Shown one piece after another: positions 56,940 through 64,000 of a stretch of DNA of 64,000 bases. The notes under the pieces are model-generated. The model was not told the DNA's origin and did not search any database. It saw only the letters and a list, made by a program, of their open reading frames with translations. The DNA is from Linnemannia hyalina. Lineage: Eukaryota; Mortierellomycota; Mortierellomycetes; Mortierellales; Mortierellaceae. The stretch lies in assembly GCA_019671135.1 (NCBI GenBank), contig JAHRHY010000020.1, positions 801,001 to 865,000 of the forward strand, in the 5' to 3' direction. A program made the translations under genes and the position numbers. Within the stretch, counting starts at the first letter, position 1, and each line of letters starts with the position of its first letter.

Positions 56940-59900
56940 ATGGGACTCTTTGACTGGTTCCCTTTCATTCGCAGGAAGGGGTACAACCCTGTCTTGCTGT
57001 ACCACACCATACTCGCCAGCATCACAACTACCGGACGACGCCGTTTTGATGTCCTCGGAACTAGTTTTCGCACCATCGGTTATGCCTACTCCAGTCATCC
57101 TCAGGACGTCGCCAACAGAATGCTTCAAAAGGAAGTGGAACGATTCGGGAATCATCTCAATATGACGCTGTACCTCGATGGTCCACAGCCAGTAGAGAAG
57201 GCGAGTACGGCTCAAGTTCGAGAAGCGGCCCGAATGAAGGCGTTGGACCATCTTTCGACAGGCGTGGAAACTTTCGAAACCCGAATGGAGGCGGATCTCA
57301 GGATCAGAAAACAGCACTTTATCGCCATCCGGAAGAGCCTTGTTTCGGCGTTCTATTGGTCCTTGCCAAGTCGGCAACACTTTGCGGAGTACATGAGAGG
57401 TGTCGGCTGGACTGTTATACTTTGCAATACGGAGGCAGATGTTGCTATCGCGCGGGATGCCCAGCCGGAAGACATTGTAATCTCCTCGGACAGCGACATG
57501 ATGGCCTATGCATCTGTCCAAACACTTTGGCGGCCTGTCTCCCAGGGTCTCATTCTTGTCTACTCTATGCCGGACGTCCTCAAGACTATCGAATTCAGCA
57601 GGAACCAGCTAACTGCACTGGCCATCGTCTCTAGAAATGACTACCAAAGGAACATTTACGCCCTTGGTCCGGCATCCAACTATTCCATCATCAAGGCCAT
57701 TGGACACAGATCAGGTACAGCTTTGTCAAGAATGACTTTTATTTGGAACCTTTCACAACCTCTTTATGTTAGTGTCTAATCTCTACCTTTTCTCTTTTGA
57801 AATAGTTGTTCGAGACATCGTGTCGGCGTACCTACGGGATGGCAAAGTCGTAACAAGGAACACGCAGCAGGAAACCTTTGAGGCCTCCATGCGAGTGTTT
57901 ATCGACCAGCTGCAGACCCGGATCGAACCTGTGGTTTTTCAGATGCCCTCTCAGGTTGTCTTTGATGCGTGCCGGCAGCGTTTCGAGGATCTCATGCAGA
58001 GATACAATCTCAGGAAGCAGACTCGAGGAACTATATCTAGGTAATTTGATATGTGTTATTAGTTTTTGTTGGCATCGTATCGAGCATCATTTCGAGTTGT
58101 GTATCTTACCAGCTATTATTTTCGCTTGATGCAAGTAGGTCCCCCCAGGAGAACATCGTTCGAGTGCGGAAGCCTCAGTCTTTCAATCGGTACAGAACTG
58201 TGGAGTCACCCATTCTGGTCTCAGAATCACCCCCGCCACAAGCAGCCCCTGTCCCACAGGGACACGACACACCCTCCATTACAGCACAACAAGACGACGG
58301 TCATCCAGCTCTCAACAGGACCAGAATACCCCGGAACCGAGCCCGATTCTCGTTCAAAGAAAGAACCAGGAAAACGGTACATGATCCTCCGCCGAAAATG
58401 AAGCAGTTTGTTCTAAAACACTACAAGGAACATCCTACAACAACCACCAATCAGCCCTCCGACAACAAATCCAAGGCCAAAGCGGAAAAGGACTCCACTA
58501 TCACCAAGAAGCCACGAGGTACAAAGGGCAAGAACGGACTTGTGCGTTCTATGGCATGGTACCATCCAACAGTGACACTCGAGACTGGAACGCTGGCCGC
58601 CAACACCAAGAGGGTTTTTACCCCATCGTCCACGCCTGCCTCCTCCAAGCCAACCACAGCAACGCCCGCACCTTCGACGCCCGTCTTGGACCGCCCTGAT
58701 CTACAGCGGCTCGTGGTGGAGTGTCTTCAGGAGGCTCCTCGTCTTTCAGCTGGTGTCAAACGGGAGGCCCAGCGACTCGTAGGTCAGTTTGTCGAGACCA
58801 TGAACAAGGAGATGGATGCTGCCGAATTGAGGTTCATAAACAAGCTTCGGTCCACTACGGAGTCTATCACCGAGGCAGATCTGGTCAGGAAGCTGGCCGA
58901 GGCTAGGAGAGATGCCATATCGGATGACGAGCGCAGGATTCTTGACCACCTCTGCGAACGTATCAAGCCCGAAGAGGACAATGGCGAGAATGAGGGTGAT
59001 CGCGAGACGAAGAACGGTGAGGACAACGGCGACATCGATGACAAAGACGGAGGAGAACAAGTCCGTTTTCTCCAGTCCTTTCTCGTGTTTCTGTATTCGG
59101 GAAACTATCCCGAAATGAAGAACAAAACAGTGGAATCCCTTACCAAGGACATTGGAGTCATCCCCACCGTCAACACCTTCATCGATTGGCTTATGGACCG
59201 AAAGTTGTACAACCCACCTCGGTCGCGCGGCGAGATCAATGTTCAAATGCACTTTACTCCCAACAATTTGGTGCGATCGGTCTCTGGCCAATTGGCCTTG
59301 GAACTCAAGAAAATATACAGGAATGGGACATTTGATCTCTACAAGAAGGTATGCAATGAGATGCTTTTGTACTGTTGGTACTATGTTTTGAGACACTTGT
59401 CTTTCAAAAAAAAAAATGTAATATTAATGTTTTTTTTCCCTTCTTTTTAGGCTGAGGTTATGAAGAAGAAGGGGACTCTGGGAACGACCGTCGACATTCG
59501 GATTCGAGAGGAAATTTCAGCGGCTGAGAACTTTCTCCACCTTAACAAGCTCACCAACAAAAGCCGCAAGATCGCGCCATTCACCACTTCACAGCAACCC
59601 TTTGTAAGCTTCTCTGAACGGGAGCTTGCCTTATTCTTTTGGAAGCGGAAGCCGTTAAGGGAGAGACTGGAAGAATTGGGTCGCCAGGACCATACCCAGA
59701 TAACGTCTACGACCGATCTCGAGACATGGATTGGTGGGAAGGAGCCCGGGTACATCATAAAGCACTTCATCTGTGACGTGGCGCCCCAAGGTCTAACGAG
59801 TCGCCAGCGGAAAAAGGCCGGTCACCGAGCAGCTGTAAGGCTGTTGTCATTGAACGAGATTGGAGCTCACCTGGATGTTGTCAAGGACAAGCACCTCGAC

Positions 59901-61370
59901 CCGTCGCAATACAAGGAACGAGGATACTTGTTGAGGGGTTCCATTAGGACTGACGGTTTTCGTGTTCAGCTTCTCGCCTTTAAGCTGCGGGAACTGCAGG
60001 ATGTCCGTTATCGACGTTTGCCAGAGAACCGTCTGCCGCCTAGATTGACATCCACGGTGGGAGGTACCGACTACTACCTTCAAGAGATTCGTCACTTGAT
60101 CACAAGCAAGGAGGACATTGAGCGGCTCTGGCCCGGGATAAATATCGAGGATATCAGGACCTTGACCTTGGACGCAGGACAGGCTTGCGTCATTGGAGGA
60201 TTCGCGCATCTGCCCACCGAGTTGTCAACCGAGTCCAAAGACAAGGAGCCTGTCAAGAACGACTTACCGATGGGAGGAGTCATGGTCGCCAACCAACAGC
60301 CAGCAGTAGGAGCCGTTGCTCAGGATCCAACTCTCCCTGCCACAGCACAGGAATCAGCAACAAGCGCGCCCATGAGATCGCCAAGGCCGGTGTTCTTCAA
60401 CCTCGCCGTCAAAAGCAAAGCGGTATATCAGCCCAATTTCCAGTTCCGGAGGTGGTTGGACAACGAAAAGAAGGCGACCCCGGATGGTGAGGACGAGTCA
60501 GTCCATGACATTGAGGCTAGATTGCCTCCTCTCAAAGGACAAAAGGCAAGCGTCGTCGATTACGTCGAAGAACTGGAGTTGATTGAGACACGTTTGTTGG
60601 ACTTTTATTCTGGAAGCGACAATCGATACAACCGTCACGTTTGGGATATGAAGCGTGCAAGGCATATGGAGTTCCAATTGATCGCGGATCAGCTCCTCAA
60701 GATTGTGGGCGGCGGAAATGGTCTCCGCTATGATCCTTCGAAACCAGCTCTCATTGGCGTGGGTCTAGGTCAGTTCTCGACAAGTTCCGGGCTCTCTTCC
60801 CTCCACTCATCCTTCCTTACTTACTTTATCCAGAAGGTAATCATTGCTTTATAATGTTGTTCACCAATCAGCAAACAGCCCTGCATACTTCATATGCGCG
60901 AATAACTAACGTACAATTTCTTTATTTAGGCCCGGTCGCTTGGCTACGTGGTGGTAGGGCTCAACGAATATTATACAAGCAAAAAGTGCCCTGGATGCGG
61001 ACTGTTTGTGGGCCAGGTCGACATCCGACGTTTCTACTGCTCAAAGTGTCAAGTCTACCACCACCGCGATGTCATGGCGGCAGAGAACATGGCAAATATT
61101 ATCCAAGAGTACCTTGTGCGGCAGGAGCGTCCGGATTACCTCCACCCGGTTGCTGAGGACGGCTCCCTCCCTTGGAAGGCGAAGCGCGATGATGGGTCAA
61201 GCTCGAGCTCGAGCTCGAGCACCGCCACGGCTAGCAACGCCATCAGCAGTACAAGTGTCCAAGGACGTCGTAAGAGGGCTTCAACTACCTCAACGCCAGA
61301 GCAGGAACAATCCCAAAAGTCCTCCAAGTCGTCCAAGTTGGCCAAGGCGTCCAAGGCGTCCAAATCATAG
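56940..61370 (+). CDS. FEN1/XPG-like nuclease fused to Fanzor (TnpB-like) nuclease, ~1,348 aa
   Basis: Exons 56940-57714, 57806-58040, 58139-59348, 59451-60836 and 60930-61370 join in frame at GT-AG sites; the last intron has a TAACTAAC branch site. Residues 1-260: MGLFDWFPF start and a FEN1-like acidic set D37, D80, E165/D167, D184/D186 and D234, with a GPASNYSIIK helix-hairpin-like motif. Residues ~300-480: basic, Pro/Lys-rich linker. ~490-960: helical region. RuvC-I D981 in LTLDAGQACVI. At the RuvC-II strand (IGVGLGQF, 1175-1182) there is Gly, not Glu. The alternative Glu is E1215 in GLNEYYTSKKC. Zinc ribbon C1222/C1225/C1239/C1242. RuvC-III D1249 in HHRDVMAAEN. The tail is Ser/Lys-rich. 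All catalytic positions are present. Fanzors are RNA-guided DNA nucleases; FEN1 cuts flaps. The joint role is unknown. Confidence 0.87.
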
Positions 61371-61384
61371 AATAGTTTATTTCA

Positions 61385-61481
61385 GGGTGTTCGTCCACAC
61401 CCATTAGTGCCGGTAGGGGGCAGTGGATGCCATGATGAGTCGCTTCGGTGACGTAATTATGGCGCCCATTGTCCCCCAGCC
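61385..61481 (+). ncRNA. Candidate Fanzor guide-RNA scaffold, copy 2
   Basis: Hairpin GGGTGT-TCGTCC-ACACCC (61385-61402). Then a long stem GGGGGCAGTGG (61416-61426) with CCATTGTCCCCC (61466-61477; one bulged U and one G-U). Inside it GCCAT/ATGGC, and an apical GTCGC-TTCG-GTGAC hairpin (61439-61452). The 3' strand of the long stem is also the right terminal inverted repeat. Conservation with 25959-26057 is higher than in the last ~50 codons of the gene. Confidence 0.58.
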
Positions 61482-61490
61482 ATTTGCATG

Positions 61491-62090
61491 TTTTTTCGCC
61501 TTGCCTTTGCCTCCACTCCTCATCTCTTCCACAGCAACCTCATCTCTTCCACAGCAACCTCATCCTCACTCCCCACGCCTATTTCATCACTACATCTATA
61601 CCCAACTCTCTTTTCGTCACCCGCCACACTCATCATCGTCCTTCTCTTTCCCTTTCTTATCATTCTCTTCCCCTTTGTTGTCCCTTACTCTCTCCAACAC
61701 CCTTCTCTTTGGTTATCGCGTCGTCTTTCCCTCTTCCCTCTTTGTTTTCTCCATAGCTTTTCTCTCATCATTCTCTTTTCTTAATCACTGCTGTTGCTTC
61801 TGGATCATTGTTCTCTTTCTTTCTTGTTCATTCCTCTTTCTCTCGCTTGCCGCACTTGTTGTTGTCCACCCTCCCTTCTCATCAATTTCCCATAGTCTTT
61901 GGCTGCCTCTGCAATCATTGACTCTGTTTAATTGCCACCACTCTCACACCTTTTTCGAGTTGACACTCGTTCATCTTCAGGTACCACCACCCCCGACACT
62001 CGCAGCCCACTGTGGTTTGAACATTAGCGTCTTCCCATTCCTTCTATCCTCCTGCCATAGTCTTTTTCGCCACGTTGTCGTTGATATACG
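61491..62090. other. Pyrimidine-rich 3' flank
   Basis: C/T-rich, with a short tandem repeat (catctcttccacagcaacct, twice at ~61520-61562). Alignable with 30107-30420. Long open frames here follow from base composition; no protein family is seen. Confidence 0.5.
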
Positions 62091-62122
62091 GGGTTGACCA
62101 CTATTCCTGCTATCCATTGATT

Positions 62123-62494
62123 GGATGGATGTGGTTCCATCTCACGCGCGTTAGATGTGGCTCATTGGCTTTAACTTGGTTCCAGCCACATCCGACACCG
62201 CTCAAAGCTTTGCTATGCTAGAAGCAATGAGTGGCAGCATGCTTTGGGATCCTGGAATCTCATTAACGCTCCAGCAGAGGGTTCTTGAGCCGTAAAGCAC
62301 CATCCGACTATCTATTGCTTTTGGTATTAGATGGGTGTGGTTTCATCTCACGCGCGTTAGATGTGGCTCATTGGCTTTAACTTGCTTCCAGCCACATCCG
62401 ACACCGCTCAAAGCTTTGCTATGCTAGAAGCAATGAGTGGCAGCATGCTTTGGGATCCTGGATTTTCATTAACGCTCCAGCAGAGGGTTCTTGA
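62123..62494. repeat. Tandem duplication, ~166-bp unit, period 206
   Basis: Copies at 62123-62289 and 62329-62494 (catctcacgcgcgttagatg ... ccagcagagggttcttga) differ by only a few bases. The ~40 bp between them are unique. No gene is seen. Confidence 0.88.
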
Positions 62495-62602
62495 ATGGAG
62501 CGTATCTAAATTTGGATAGTCATTCGGATTGACGATGGAGCCTTACTATATTCAATTTATCATTTTACCATCATTATCTATATTCATAGGCTCCAGCTCA
62601 CT

Positions 62603-63929
62603 ATGGCCACGGAAGAAAAGGCGAAGCGATCGACAGCAGGATCGTGGAAATCCTTCCTGGGAAATTTGTCGGCGCGCTGTTATTTGGAGAGCTGCGGGAC
62701 AATTGCCGATTTCAGCTACATTGATTTTCTCAAATTTTCGGAGAGTCAACGTTTAACGAAGGACCAATGTGAGGCACAGTGGAATGAAGCTATTGACCGG
62801 CTAATGTCCAGTAGCCACAAAGGCCTTCAGAAGAAGGCTATATCCTTGAAAAAGCAGTGGAAGAACAAGACCCATTCCGATGATGCAGACGTGTTCTGGT
62901 CCAAAGTCAAGCGGAAGCGTGGACTCGATAAAGGAACTCTGGAAGTTCAAGCAGTCGTTGATTCACTTTGGAACAAGCGTGTCCGGGAAGAGTTCGAGCG
63001 AGAGATGAGCAATATCGCTGGTAGGTTAATTAACTGAAGCTAGCAAATATTTGGTGAATGCAAAGAGCATAGTCTGTCTTGTTAATTTACAACTCTCCGA
63101 CATATGGTCTATTTAGATGAGATAAATGAAGCATCAGCAAGTTCTGGTACCAACTTTCTTATGCCGCGACAGAAGACTCGAATGGTAGAACGCACCAATG
63201 TTCCTGCTGCAGCCTGGCCTCTGGACCATATGCTCGGCCAAGACTCTTTACATTCGTCATACGTTTCGGGAGCAGGTAAACAAACTTGCCATATACCGAT
63301 TGGTCTGGAGAGTCTTGCGTTGGTTATTCATTGACTAAGGTACCTTTGACATCACTCTACTAGCTGGGCAGAGGCATCCACGCGATCTCGTAAGCGGACT
63401 GGAGGAGGCATCACCAAAGTCTGCTTGTAATGCATATGAGTGCATTTTTGAAATGATAGTGCGCCATATCGGTCTGTCTAGAAGATCTGGTGCTATCATT
63501 CCCTTCTCATTCTATGTTTTTGCCACTTTCACTCTTAGATCCATCTGATGAGTCACGCCCGTCCTCTGACCTTCTCCGCACACCACTTCAATCACCAACA
63601 CTCTCGGAGCCAGCTAGCCCGGTCCGGCCTTTTGTGTTGCCATTGGAAGATAAAGATGAAGACGAAGAGCCAGTCCTCACTACCGTAGCAAACCAGCACC
63701 ACAGGGATGACTCCGATAGCGTTTTTACCAGTGCAACTGAGCATCAGCATCGGGAATATCTTTTGCAAATACTTCATGACGGAAAGCAACTTCCTCGTAA
63801 CTGCAACCGTCCGGACTACACCTTCAATCTTCCTCTTGGTGGGAAGGACTGGGGGCCACAAATGACCAGGATCTATGATGCGACAAGGCAGAAGGCAGCT
63901 CTGACCTTCCGAGACTTGAACGAGATAGC
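62603..63929 (+). CDS. Hypothetical multi-exon protein, continues past the window
   Basis: Exons 62603-63020, 63117-63275, 63364-63426 and 63539-63929 join in frame at GT-AG sites. The last donor (GTATGT) suggests more exons beyond the edge. The N-terminal ~140 residues are charged and helical (MATEEKAKRSTAGSWKSFLG; WNEAIDRLMSSSHKG), perhaps a small DNA- or protein-binding domain. The middle is Ser/Pro-rich and the end has a conserved-looking DWGPQMTRIYDATRQKAA block. The family is not recognised. Four consistent splice sites make this a likely real gene. Confidence 0.6.
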
Positions 63930-64000
63930 GTATGTATTCTTGCCTTACTAGGAGTTTAATGGTAGTTTAGACATTGGCAAAGTCTAACACTTTTTTTTGT

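Larger units (their letters stand above)
56694..61481 (+). mobile_element. Putative Fanzor element (FEN1-Fanzor gene plus 3' RNA)
   Basis: Near the left end GGACAATGGACGCCATAATT (56700-56719) is the inverted match (19/20) of 61455-61474. It matches the right end of the 25.5-kb copy (26031-26050) 20/20. Just outside, ATTTGCATG occurs in direct orientation at 56685-56693 and 61482-61490, which could be a 9-bp target duplication. Caution: similarity between the two copies continues beyond this right border, so the true end may be further out. The element holds one gene and the structured 3' sequence. Confidence 0.6.

Noticed and set aside
56940..57779. FEN1/XPG part as a separate host DNA-repair gene
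   Set aside because: The frame does not end in a proper C-terminus; a GT donor and three further in-frame junctions lead directly into the Fanzor region.
61423..62097. 224-residue frame after the Fanzor gene
   Set aside because: Starts inside the structured 3' element and runs through pyrimidine-rich DNA; hydrophobicity reflects composition.

Overview
The window is nuclear DNA of a filamentous fungus, most likely an early-diverging lineage of the Mortierella type (Mucoromycota). The evidence is indirect: short GT-AG introns of 80-110 nt, a 28S rRNA tail of fungal type, a Crinkler effector-like gene, a NACHT-pentapeptide-WD40 protein, a fungal NCS2 permease, and many DIRS, Helitron, hAT, Tc1 and Ty3 elements. 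There are no prokaryotic operons or CRISPR arrays. The placement is inferred from gene content, not from a marker gene.

Layout. 0-3 kb: end of a DIRS-like element, short repeats and a TIR element. 3.4-4.1 kb: unknown gene. 4.9-9.1 kb: Ty3/gypsy gag-pol truncated in integrase. 9.4-11.8 kb: decayed DIRS-like element (RT-RNase H and tyrosine recombinase). 12.5-14.1 kb: minisatellite, small secreted protein, broken Sel1-repeat gene. 14.4-16.9 kb: 28S fragments with a Tc1-like element between them. 17.1-25.5 kb: Helitron inside an inverted-repeat element, followed by a ~1.9-kb tandem duplication carrying a small two-exon gene. 25.5-30.1 kb: last exon of a Fanzor (eukaryotic TnpB) gene, then a complete hAT element. 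30.8-34.3 kb: unknown multi-exon gene and an alpha/beta hydrolase. 36.5-40.7 kb: second Helitron fused to an antisense 28S fragment. 41-45 kb: solo LTR in a dispersed repeat, NCS2 permease, fold-back MITE. 45.4-50.7 kb: NLR-like gene with two in-frame stops. 52-56 kb: Crinkler-type gene with a duplicated P-loop NTPase. 56.7-61.5 kb: a putative complete Fanzor element. 62.6 kb to the end: multi-exon unknown gene running off the window.

The most unusual locus is 56.7-61.5 kb. Five exons splice in frame into one protein of about 1,348 residues. Its N-terminus is a complete FEN1/XPG-type flap-nuclease domain with all seven metal-binding acidic positions. Its C-terminus is a Fanzor-type RuvC/zinc-ribbon nuclease with the rearranged catalytic glutamate reported for that family. 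About 15 nt after the stop begins a ~97-nt sequence that folds into nested stems capped by a C(UUCG)G tetraloop. A truncated second copy at 25.5 kb carries the same 3' element, with one compensatory base-pair change. The element overlaps terminal inverted repeats that also occur upstream of the gene. This looks like a mobile element pairing a flap nuclease with an RNA-guided nuclease and its candidate guide RNA. The exons, motifs and repeats are seen in the sequence; the RNA-guided function and mobility are inference.

Most other repeats are decayed. Several of their nonsense codons are explained by C-to-T change. The hAT element, the FEN1-Fanzor gene, the NCS2 permease and the hydrolase look intact.
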